DNA of 12,651 nt from Alphaproteobacteria bacterium. GTDB taxonomy: Bacteria; Pseudomonadota; Alphaproteobacteria; JAJTHO01. Position numbers and translations under genes: made by a program. The stretch spans positions 1 to 12,651 of the forward strand of contig JAJTHO010000076.1 of assembly GCA_021297975.1 (NCBI GenBank), written 5' to 3'. Positions 6,828-12,651 of this stretch are shown one piece after another. Every line of letters starts with the position of its first letter. The first letter of the stretch is position 1. Under the pieces are notes generated by a model. That model did not search any database, was not told the DNA's origin, and was given only the letters and a program-made list of their open reading frames with translations.

Positions 6828-7690
6828 GCCGTGCGGCGAAGATGCAGCCGCACCGTCTGGCGACACGTCAGCACCGCAATCCCGAGCACTGCCAGCGGTA
6901 CAAGAGCCATCACTGGCCAATTGGATAAATCCGGATTCTGCCACAACCAGCCCAGCCCTGTATCCGGCATCACCGCAAAAATCAGGGCAATAACACCCAA
7001 TGCCAAGAGCGCACCGAGTAGTGTTGCCGGCGCAACAAGCCGGGCTGCGATAATCTGAAACCGCCCCAAAATATACTTATCCGTTGCGCCCATCAGATGC
7101 AGTAGCTCTAGCACCGTTAAGTTATGTTGTAGCGTTATTTTGGTGACTAAATAGACAAGCCCCAGCAGCACAACCAGCAGCATGGCCAGCGCCGCTGTTA
7201 ATACGCGCTGCACCTGCGCCAGTACCGCGCCCGCGCTATCCTTAAAACTGCCGCCGGTATCCAAATACGCCTTTTCATCAACATCCTTTAGCCGTTCTTG
7301 CAGATTCTTACTATCCACCGCATCAAGGCTCTGAACACGAATATCAATAACCAGCGGCAAGTCTGCTCCTTCCGGCGGCGCAGCCAGCCAACGCGCGAGC
7401 AATTGCGCCTTAGCGTTTGCATCCAGCACCGTAACGCTTTCAAGTCCGCGTGTTGCGTTAAGCACCTCTAAAACCTGATTATTCCGCGCTGTATCCGCCG
7501 GCGCAATCACAACCCATGAAGTTTGCGCGGCTCTGTTCATCCGCTGGCTGGCATCATAGACAAGCCCAACCGCGAGCAAACACAGCATAAACAAAAACAC
7601 CAGAACGCCAACAAGCAGCGCCAGTGCGCGGTTTGCCGCCGGATCAGATAGCAGCAGCGAGCGAGCGGGAATCATCGGGTGCGCCTTCAT
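6824..7690 (-). CDS. ftsX: Cell division protein FtsX, 288 aa
   Basis: FtsX is the membrane partner of FtsE. The complex sits at the septum and activates peptidoglycan hydrolases through the extracellular loop. Topology is as expected: a cytoplasmic N-terminus, TM1 (about 23-45), a large periplasmic domain (about 46-160), then three helices (about 163-184, 218-240 and 259-275). The conserved cytoplasmic segment ELLHLMGATDKYI (195-207) follows TM2. The start is unsettled: ATG 7690 overlaps ftsE by 47 bases, while ATG 7675 has AAGG eight bases upstream and would give 283 residues. The stop overlaps the phosphatase ATG. Either start leaves the gene deeply overlapped with ftsE, so the two are surely co-translated. 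Confidence 0.93.
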   Translation of the reverse strand: MKAHPMIPARSLLLSDPAANRALALLVGVLVFLFMLCLLAVGLVYDASQRMNRAAQTSWVVIAPADTARNNQVLEVLNATRGLESVTVLDANAKAQLLARWLAAPPEGADLPLVIDIRVQSLDAVDSKNLQERLKDVDEKAYLDTGGSFKDSAGAVLAQVQRVLTAALAMLLVVLLGLVYLVTKITLQHNLTVLELLHLMGATDKYILGRFQIIAARLVAPATLLGALLALGVIALIFAVMPDTGLGWLWQNPDLSNWPVMALVPLAVLGIAVLTCRQTVRLHLRRTA

Positions 7691-8381
7691 CGGTTAAGTG
7701 GGTTGTGCCGTCCCTCAGCCACAGTTGGCGATGCGGGAAGGCTTTGACGAGCGTGTCATGGTGGGTTGCAAAGAGGATTGTTGTGCCGGATTTGCTAAGC
7801 TCTTCAAAAAGATACATAATACGGGTTGCCATTTTATCATCCACGTTGCCGGTTGGCTCATCGGCAATAAGCAAACGCGGACGACAAATAACCGCGCGCG
7901 CAATCGCCAGGCGCTGCTGCTCACCGCCGGACATGGTGTAGGGATTGGCTTGCAACCGGTGTGACAGCCCGACCCAATCGAGGAGTTCTAACACCCGCTT
8001 CGCGGTTGTCTTATTATACTGGCCGCTGACAATCAGCGGCAAAGCAACGTTTTCCTCCGCCGTTAAATGCGGCAACAAACGAAAGTCCTGAAATATCAGC
8101 CCAATATGCCGCCGCAGCGCCACAATTTGCGGCCTTGAGCAATACGCCACATTCTTGCCAAAAATAAACAGCCGCCCTTGCGACGGATTCAAGCCAAAAT
8201 ACGCGAGTTTCAGCAGGGTTGATTTCCCCGCGCCCGATTCGCCGCGCACATAGGTGAAACTTCCGGTCGGAAGACTGAAATTAACGTTGCGTAACACATC
8301 CGTCCCGCCCGGATAATAATAGCGGACGTTGTTAAATTCTAGGGCTGGCGCGGTTTTGCTGTCGTTTGTTGGGCGCTTCAT
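7644..8381 (-). CDS. ftsE: Cell division ATP-binding protein FtsE, 245 aa
   Basis: FtsE is the cytoplasmic ABC ATPase that drives FtsX. All ABC motifs are present: the aromatic A-loop region NNVRYYYPGG, Walker A GESGAGKST (47-55), the Q-loop LIFQDFRLL, the signature MSGGEQQRLA, Walker B LLIADEPTGNVD and the switch histidine in LFATHHD. The C-terminus is extended past the usual FtsE end (DEGAPDDSRSLAAAI), and this tail is what overlaps ftsX. I start at ATG 8381; an in-frame TTG at 8417 would add 12 residues, with no better ribosome site. It is the first gene of the five-gene minus-strand operon and diverges from higB across 103 bases. Confidence 0.95.
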   Translation of the reverse strand: MKRPTNDSKTAPALEFNNVRYYYPGGTDVLRNVNFSLPTGSFTYVRGESGAGKSTLLKLAYFGLNPSQGRLFIFGKNVAYCSRPQIVALRRHIGLIFQDFRLLPHLTAEENVALPLIVSGQYNKTTAKRVLELLDWVGLSHRLQANPYTMSGGEQQRLAIARAVICRPRLLIADEPTGNVDDKMATRIMYLFEELSKSGTTILFATHHDTLVKAFPHRQLWLRDGTTHLTDEGAPDDSRSLAAAI

Positions 8382-8394
8382 GGGTGCAGTTGTA

Positions 8395-8410
8395 CCGCTC
8401 AGCAAAGCGG
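8395..8410. repeat. Small inverted repeat upstream of ftsE
   Basis: CCGCT (8395-8399) and AGCGG (8406-8410) form a perfect 5-bp stem with a 6-nt loop, 13 bases before the ftsE ATG. It would be in the ftsE leader mRNA if transcription starts further upstream. It could also be chance at this length. Confidence 0.3.
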
Positions 8411-8450
8411 GTGGCAAGGTATTGTGATGGGAAATATTGTATAATGGCGC

Positions 8451-8479
8451 TTGACACTATTAGTTTTATACGTTATTAT
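8451..8479 (+). promoter_or_regulatory. Sigma-70-type promoter for higBA
   Basis: A perfect -35 TTGACA (8451-8456) is followed after exactly 17 bases by TATTAT (8474-8479), one mismatch from the consensus -10. Transcription would begin around 8485-8487, at the higB ATG itself. Hexamers GTATAA (8439-8444) and TTATAC (8466-8471) form an inverted pair around the -35 and are possible HigA operator half-sites. A second TATAAT at 8440-8445 has no matching -35. Confidence 0.65.
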
Positions 8480-8484
8480 TTGTT

Positions 8485-8766
8485 ATGATTCGCTCTTTTG
8501 CCTGCAAAGACACAGCAAAGCTGTTTGAGCGATGCTTTATAAAAAAATTGCCCACCGATATTCAACGGCGGGCGTATAAGAAACTGTTAGAAATTAACCA
8601 CATAAAGTCTGTGGAGGATTTACGCATACCGCCTTCTAATCATTTGGAAAAATTATCGGGCAACCGCGCGGGGCAATATAGCATTCGCATCAATGGCCAG
8701 TGGCGAATTTGTTTTCGCTGGTCACAGGGCGACGCACATGACGTTGAAATTGTTGATTATCATTAG
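8485..8766 (+). CDS. higB: HigB-type toxin (RelE superfamily), 93 aa
   Basis: HigB toxins are ribosome-dependent mRNA endonucleases. The sequence matches the family across its length: the opening MIRSFACKDTAKLFE, LRIPPSNHLEKLSGNRAGQ in the middle, and the diagnostic GQYSIRINGQWRICFRW (63-79), ending in VEIVDYH. The length is typical and there is no sign of damage. There is no Shine-Dalgarno sequence before the ATG, and the upstream promoter is placed so that the mRNA may begin at the ATG. The toxin-before-antitoxin order is standard for higBA. The stop TAG overlaps the ribosome site of higA, which suggests coupled translation. Confidence 0.94.
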   Translation: MIRSFACKDTAKLFERCFIKKLPTDIQRRAYKKLLEINHIKSVEDLRIPPSNHLEKLSGNRAGQYSIRINGQWRICFRWSQGDAHDVEIVDYH

Positions 8767-8774
8767 GAGATTTT

Positions 8775-9083
8775 ATGCCTGTAAAAAAAACCTTTCCTGT
8801 TGTTCATCCCGGCGAAATTCTTGGCGATTGGCTGACCGACTTCGCCATCACCCGCTATCGCCTTGCCTCTGATTTGGGGGTTGACGCCACCGCGATTGGC
8901 AATATTGTTCGCGGCAAGCGTTCTATCACGGCGGAAATGGATGTTATGCTCTCTCGTTTTTTTAGCATGACCCCTGGTTTTTGGTTAAGCTTGCAAATGG
9001 ATTATGATTTGCAGCGCACAATCGAGGAAAAATCAGCAACCATTAATCGCCGGGTAAAGCGCCTGAAACAAACCGCCGCCTAG
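8775..9083 (+). CDS. higA: HigA-type antitoxin (XRE-family HTH), 102 aa
   Basis: HigA neutralises HigB by direct binding and represses the higBA promoter through its helix-turn-helix. The protein shows the family's HPGEIL motif (11-16), then an XRE-type HTH (about 26-50, ITRYRLASDLGVDATAIGNI, with recognition helix residues running to RGKRSI), then FWLSLQMDYDLQ typical of HigA/VapI. A strong ribosome site AGGAGA (8765-8770) lies four bases before the ATG and overlaps the higB stop, so the antitoxin should be translated well. argG starts 16 bases after its stop. The C-terminus is basic (NRRVKRLK). Confidence 0.94.
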   Translation: MPVKKTFPVVHPGEILGDWLTDFAITRYRLASDLGVDATAIGNIVRGKRSITAEMDVMLSRFFSMTPGFWLSLQMDYDLQRTIEEKSATINRRVKRLKQTAA

Positions 9084-9099
9084 GCGAACCAGGGGTTTT

Positions 9100-10311
9100 A
9101 TGGCAAAGAAATTAAAAGTAGTGCTGGCGTATTCCGGCGGGCTGGATACCTCGGTTATTTTAAAGTGGCTGCAGGATAAATACGACGCTGAAGTCGTTAC
9201 GTTTACTGCCGATTTAGGCCAAGGCGAGGAATTGGAACCTGCGCGCAAAAAAGCCGAGATGTTCGGTGTTAAAGACATTTTTATTGAGGATTTACGCGAA
9301 GATTTCGTGCGCGATTATGTGTTTCCGATGTTTCGCGCGAATGCGCTGTATGAGGGGCTGTACCTCCTCGGAACGTCCATCGCCCGCCCACTGATTGCGA
9401 AACGCCAGATTGAAATTGCCGCAAAAACCGGCGCGGATGCTGTTGCCCACGGCGCAACAGGCAAGGGGAATGACCAGGTGCGCTTTGAGCTGACCTACCT
9501 CGCGCTGAACCCGGAAATCAAGATTATTGCGCCGTGGCGGGAATGGGATTTGCTGTCGCGCCAGAAGTTGATTGCCTATGCCGAACAGCATCAAATCCCG
9601 GTTGCGAAAGACAAATACGGCGAGGCGCCCTACTCTATCGATGCCAATTTGCTGCACACTTCCTTTGAAGGCAAAGCCCTCGAAGACCCATGGGTTGCGC
9701 CCGATGACAGCATGTTTTTGCGCTCGGTCAGCCCGGAGCAAGCGCCCGATAAAGCCGAGGAAGTGACCGTTGAATTTGAGCGCGGCGATCCGGTGGCGGT
9801 AAACGGCCAGCGTCTTAGCCCGGCGGGAGTTTTGACCAAACTCAATGAGCTGGGCGGCAAACACGGCATTGGCCGCTTGGATTTAGTCGAGAACCGTTTT
9901 GTCGGCATTAAATCACGCGGGATTTATGAGACGCCGGGGGGCACCATTTGGCTGGCGGCGCGGCGGGCGCTGGAGTCTATCACGCTCGACCGGGGCGCGG
10001 CGCATTTGAAAGATGAGCTGATGCCGCGCTATGCTGAATTGATTTATAACGGCTTTTGGTTTGCGCCGGAGCGCCTTGCCTTGCAGGCCGCCATCGACAG
10101 CACCCAAGGCAATGTCACCGGCACGGCGCGGCTCAAACTCTATAAAGGCAACGCGATTGTGACCGGGCGGAAATCGGCGTTTTCGTTGTATAGTCAGGCG
10201 CTGGCAACCTTTGAAGAAGGTGCGACGTATGATCATAACGATGCGGCTGGTTTTATTCGGTTGAATGCTCTGCGGTTAAGGACGCTGGCAAGATTGGCGA
10301 AGAAAAACTAA
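9100..10311 (+). CDS. argG: Argininosuccinate synthase ArgG, 403 aa
   Basis: ArgG joins citrulline and aspartate, using ATP, to give argininosuccinate, the penultimate step of arginine synthesis, in the cytoplasm. The N-type ATP pyrophosphatase loop YSGGLDTS is at 11-18, the nucleotide and citrulline segment HGATGKGNDQVRFE at 117-130, and EAPYSID and GIYETPGGTIW follow. The length is normal for the roughly 400-residue class. AGGGG at 9091-9095 is the ribosome site, four bases from the ATG. Only 16 bases separate it from higA, so any promoter of its own would have to lie inside higA. The final TAA overlaps the end of convergent ccmB by four bases. Confidence 0.97.
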   Translation: MAKKLKVVLAYSGGLDTSVILKWLQDKYDAEVVTFTADLGQGEELEPARKKAEMFGVKDIFIEDLREDFVRDYVFPMFRANALYEGLYLLGTSIARPLIAKRQIEIAAKTGADAVAHGATGKGNDQVRFELTYLALNPEIKIIAPWREWDLLSRQKLIAYAEQHQIPVAKDKYGEAPYSIDANLLHTSFEGKALEDPWVAPDDSMFLRSVSPEQAPDKAEEVTVEFERGDPVAVNGQRLSPAGVLTKLNELGGKHGIGRLDLVENRFVGIKSRGIYETPGGTIWLAARRALESITLDRGAAHLKDELMPRYAELIYNGFWFAPERLALQAAIDSTQGNVTGTARLKLYKGNAIVTGRKSAFSLYSQALATFEEGATYDHNDAAGFIRLNALRLRTLARLAKKN

Positions 10312-10946
10312 GCCTCGCGCAGCTGCACCCGCCAACACAGCCCGGTTAGCCACGGACTCAGCGCACACCAAAGCAGCGCCTGTCCCCATAAAAACCACAG
10401 CGCGCTGGTGTCCTGCGCTGCGCCGCCTGCAAACAGAAACAACGGCACCAGCAGCGGCAGCAGGATTATCATCCCCAACGCCGCTTCCATGCCCTGATGA
10501 TGCAGCAGCGCCTGCAGCAGCGCCGCGAGCGCGGCAACGGCAAGGAGCAGCGGCAGCGCGATGCTTAAAGCATGCAGCGCCGTCATGCTGTCCGCGCTAT
10601 ACAGCAGCAGTTTCCCAAGCATCCCCGCGAGAAGCAGCGGCAGTGCCCACGTAAGCAGCTGAACCAACACACAGAGCAGCCCCATTCCCGGCCACGATAC
10701 CCCCGCCAGCGCCCAGCGGCTCAAGAGCGCCCGGCGCGTTATAGCCTCACCGTCATGACAAGCCAGCGTTGCCACTAAAAAAACGGTCAGGCACAGCGCG
10801 GTGCTGAACGGCAACATCGGTGCAAGATACGACAGCAATGCGAGGAAGGTGAACAGCGTGAGCGGCGGCAAGAACGGCGCAAGCGACAGGCGCGATAAAC
10901 CCCGCAGCAAGGTTAGAACGCGTAGACTTTGTGAAGACACACTCAC
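10308..10946 (-). CDS. ccmB: Haem exporter permease CcmB, 212 aa
   Basis: CcmB is the membrane component that pairs with the ATPase CcmA and works with CcmC and CcmD to release haem-loaded CcmE. The protein is almost entirely hydrophobic with about six predicted helices, at the normal length for the family (about 220). It carries the family's features ALSRWALAG-like loop (here RRALLSRWALAGVSWPGMGL) and the late LLPLLVPLFLFAGGA segment. The start is GTG 10946, which overlaps the ccmA stop as GTGA and has GAGG seven bases upstream; GTG 10949 is also possible. Downstream, where ccmC would be expected, lies argG on the opposite strand, overlapping by four bases. Confidence 0.9.
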   Translation of the reverse strand: MSVSSQSLRVLTLLRGLSRLSLAPFLPPLTLFTFLALLSYLAPMLPFSTALCLTVFLVATLACHDGEAITRRALLSRWALAGVSWPGMGLLCVLVQLLTWALPLLLAGMLGKLLLYSADSMTALHALSIALPLLLAVAALAALLQALLHHQGMEAALGMIILLPLLVPLFLFAGGAAQDTSALWFLWGQALLWCALSPWLTGLCWRVQLREA

Positions 10947-11566
10947 CACATCGCCTCATTTTGTTGAATGAACGCTTGCTGCACTTTAAAATCATTCAGA
11001 TTAAGTTGCACCGTTGAACAATCAATTTCTTGATGACTGGTGAGCACCACCGCGCCGCCATGCGCCGCATGAAAGCGTATGGCGCTGCTGAGCTGCTCAG
11101 CCGCAGCGGCATCAAGACTTGCGAACGGCTCATCCAAAAGCCAAACCGGCGCGGCTTTATAGAGCAGCTCTTGTAGCGCCAGCCGCTGCTGTTGACCCGA
11201 TGATAACCTTTTAAACGCGCGGTCTTGCCATGCTGTCCTATCCACAAGCGCGGCAAGCGGATGCGCAGCGTCTGGCGCAGCCCCCGGATACAATGCCTGC
11301 CAATGCCGTACTAACTCGCCGACGCAAAACGGTTGCCACGCCAGCGGCGCAGCGGGAATGTAACACGTTTGCCGCCTGTCGCCCCCTGCCCCCGGCAATA
11401 ACCCGGCCAGCGTTTCCAAAAGCGTTGTTTTTCCCGCGCCATTCGTACCTTTAAGCCACACCACCATGCCGCTTTTCACACACATCTGTATGCCATGCGC
11501 CAAAAGCCGCCCGCCGCGCTTAATCTTTAGCGCCTCAAGAGAAATAAAAGGTGTGTCTGAATGCAT
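10943..11566 (-). CDS. ccmA: Haem exporter ATPase CcmA, 207 aa
   Basis: CcmA is the cytoplasmic ABC ATPase whose hydrolysis drives release of holo-CcmE from CcmC. ABC motifs: Walker A GTNGAGKT (40-47), the CcmA-type signature LSSGQQQR (121-128) rather than LSGGQ, Walker B VWLLDEP (141-147) and the switch histidine H178 in LTSHQE. The short length (about 200) also points to CcmA rather than a general transporter. The ATG at 11566 has only a weak GAG-type ribosome site. It overlaps ccmB by four bases and diverges from acnA across 65 bases, an arrangement common in alphaproteobacteria. Confidence 0.94.
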   Translation of the reverse strand: MHSDTPFISLEALKIKRGGRLLAHGIQMCVKSGMVVWLKGTNGAGKTTLLETLAGLLPGAGGDRRQTCYIPAAPLAWQPFCVGELVRHWQALYPGAAPDAAHPLAALVDRTAWQDRAFKRLSSGQQQRLALQELLYKAAPVWLLDEPFASLDAAAAEQLSSAIRFHAAHGGAVVLTSHQEIDCSTVQLNLNDFKVQQAFIQQNEAMW

Positions 11567-11631
11567 TTTTACTCTTTGCTAACGATTGGGCTTGTATTAC
11601 AGAGCATTCAAAGCACCAAGGAGAATACGCA
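11567..11631. promoter_or_regulatory. Divergent ccmA/acnA promoter region
   Basis: These 65 bases separate divergent ccmA and acnA and must carry both start regions unless acnA is read from further away. AAGGAG (11618-11623), eight bases before the acnA GTG, is a strong ribosome site. TATTAC (11595-11600) could be a -10 for acnA, but I see no -35 at proper spacing. No clear operator palindrome was found. Confidence 0.45.
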
Positions 11632-12651
11632 GTGACCAGTGTAGACAGTTTCAAAGCCAAGAAAACCCTTACCGCCGCCGGCAAAACCTATACGTATTAC
11701 AGCCTGCCCGATGCGGCAAAAAATGGCCTCGGTGATATTTCCCGCTTGCCGTATTCCCTTAAAGTGCTGCTCGAAAACCTGCTGCGCAACGAAGATGACC
11801 GCACGGTTTCTAAAAACGATATCAAGGGCATGGTTGAATGGCTCTCTAGCAAAAAATCCGATAAAGAAATTGCTTACCGCCCCGCACGGGTTTTGATGCA
11901 GGATTTTACAGGCGTTCCGGCGGTTGTTGACCTCACCGCCATGCGCGACGCCATGGCCAAAATGGGCGGCGATGTTCAGAAAATTAACCCGTTATCGCCT
12001 GTTGACCTCGTGATTGACCACTCTGTAAGTGTTGATGTGTATGCCAAGCGCACCGCCCTCGATGAAAACGTCAAAATCGAATTTGAACGCAACCAGGAAC
12101 GGTATGAATTCCTGCGTTGGGGTCAAGGCGCGTTCAACAACTTCCGCGTTGTTCCGCCCGGAACCGGCATTTGCCACCAAGTAAACGTTGAATATCTGGC
12201 GCAGGTTGTCTGGACAAAAGAAGACGGCGGCGAAACGGTTGCGTACCCGGATACCCTCGTTGGAACCGATTCCCACACCACGATGGTTAACGGTCTGGCT
12301 GTTCTCGGCTGGGGCGTTGGCGGGATTGAGGCAGAGGCCTGCATGTTGGGGCAACCGACCGCCATGTTGATACCGGAAGTCATCGGCTTTAAAGTCACCG
12401 GTAAGCTGCCCGAAGGCGCAACGGCAACCGATTTGGTGCTGACCGTGACGCAGATGCTGCGCAAAAAAGGCGTCGTGAATAAATTTGTGGAATTTTATGG
12501 CAGCGGTCTTGATACGCTGACCCTTGCCGACCGGGCAACGATTGCCAACATGGCGCCGGAATACGGCGCAACCTGCGGCTTTTTCCCGATTGACGAAGAA
12601 ACCATCCGCTATCTGGAATTTACTGGCCGCGATGCCGATCGTATCGCGCTC
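11632..12651 (+). CDS. acnA: Aconitate hydratase A (AcnA), N-terminal 340 codons, cut by the window edge
   Basis: AcnA is the [4Fe-4S] enzyme that interconverts citrate and isocitrate in the TCA cycle. The GTG start at 11632 has AAGGAG eight bases upstream, and the frame stays open to the last base of the window, so the gene continues beyond it (full AcnA is close to 900 residues). Family signatures seen are the N-terminal SLKVLLENLLRN segment, RVLMQDFTGVPAVVDLTAMR, DHSV (129-132), and TDSHTTM (212-218), which holds active-site residues, then GWGVGGIEAEACMLGQP. The iron-sulfur cysteines come later in the protein and are not in this window. Confidence 0.96.
   Translation, partial: MTSVDSFKAKKTLTAAGKTYTYYSLPDAAKNGLGDISRLPYSLKVLLENLLRNEDDRTVSKNDIKGMVEWLSSKKSDKEIAYRPARVLMQDFTGVPAVVDLTAMRDAMAKMGGDVQKINPLSPVDLVIDHSVSVDVYAKRTALDENVKIEFERNQERYEFLRWGQGAFNNFRVVPPGTGICHQVNVEYLAQVVWTKEDGGETVAYPDTLVGTDSHTTMVNGLAVLGWGVGGIEAEACMLGQPTAMLIPEVIGFKVTGKLPEGATATDLVLTVTQMLRKKGVVNKFVEFYGSGLDTLTLADRATIANMAPEYGATCGFFPIDEETIRYLEFTGRDADRIAL

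Noticed and set aside
6828..6944. N-terminal extension of the HAD phosphatase by 39 residues
   Set aside because: The extension has no domain, lies within ftsX in another frame, and the ATG at 6827 places the HAD motif I at residue 6 as usual.
8440..8445. TATAAT as the main higBA -10 element
   Set aside because: No -35 hexamer lies at suitable spacing upstream, whereas TTGACA-17-TATTAT further down fits much better.
8485..9083. higBA as part of a mobile element or defence island
   Set aside because: No transposase, integrase, flanking repeats or other defence genes are visible around it.
9292..9864. 190-residue minus-strand ORF inside argG
   Set aside because: It is antisense to a highly conserved gene and shows no domain; a codon-bias shadow.

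Overview
The window is a gene-dense piece of a bacterial chromosome, most likely from an alphaproteobacterium. The pointers are aconitase A divergent from ccmAB, an ftsE-ftsX operon that continues into a DUF218 (YdcF-like) protein and a PlsC-type acyltransferase, and a System I cytochrome c maturation set. No species can be named from the sequence. I see no rRNA, tRNA, CRISPR array, insertion sequence or prophage gene. There is no gene-free stretch of 300 bases; the longest gap is about 100 bases (8382-8484).

Layout. (1) 19-1489, + strand: rsfS (ribosome silencing factor) and a TerC/Alx-type membrane protein. (2) 1515-3292, + strand: ccmC-ccmD-ccmE-ccmG, tightly overlapping; ccmD is a 41-residue ORF at 2212-2337. 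(3) 3281-5046: a secreted glycoside hydrolase family 5 enzyme (-) divergent from a DUF3833-type lipoprotein (+). (4) 8381-5052, - strand: ftsE-ftsX-gmhB-like phosphatase-ydcF-plsC, an envelope and division operon whose genes all overlap. (5) 8485-10311, + strand: a higB-higA toxin-antitoxin pair followed 16 nt later by argG. (6) 10946-10308 and 11566-10943, - strand: ccmB and ccmA. (7) 11632 to the window edge, + strand: the first 340 codons of acnA.

How they work together. CcmA, B, C, D and E load and hand over haem for periplasmic cytochrome c assembly, and CcmG supplies reductant to the apocytochrome cysteines. CcmF, CcmH and CcmI are not in the window and must be elsewhere. FtsEX couples septal peptidoglycan hydrolysis to division, and the genes behind it are envelope genes (heptose or sugar phosphatase, DUF218, phosphatidic acid synthesis). 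ArgG makes argininosuccinate for arginine synthesis.

The most notable observations are: the ccm genes are split into two blocks on opposite strands, in a way that one inversion of about 1.5-10.3 kb would rejoin as ccmABCDEG beside acnA; argG has no room for its own promoter outside the higBA genes and looks co-transcribed with the toxin-antitoxin pair; a near-consensus promoter sits so close to higB that its mRNA may be leaderless; and the gmhB-like protein lacks the zinc-binding cysteines and histidine of classical GmhB. I found no clear new multi-gene system. Most of the window is core metabolism and envelope genes in an unusual arrangement.
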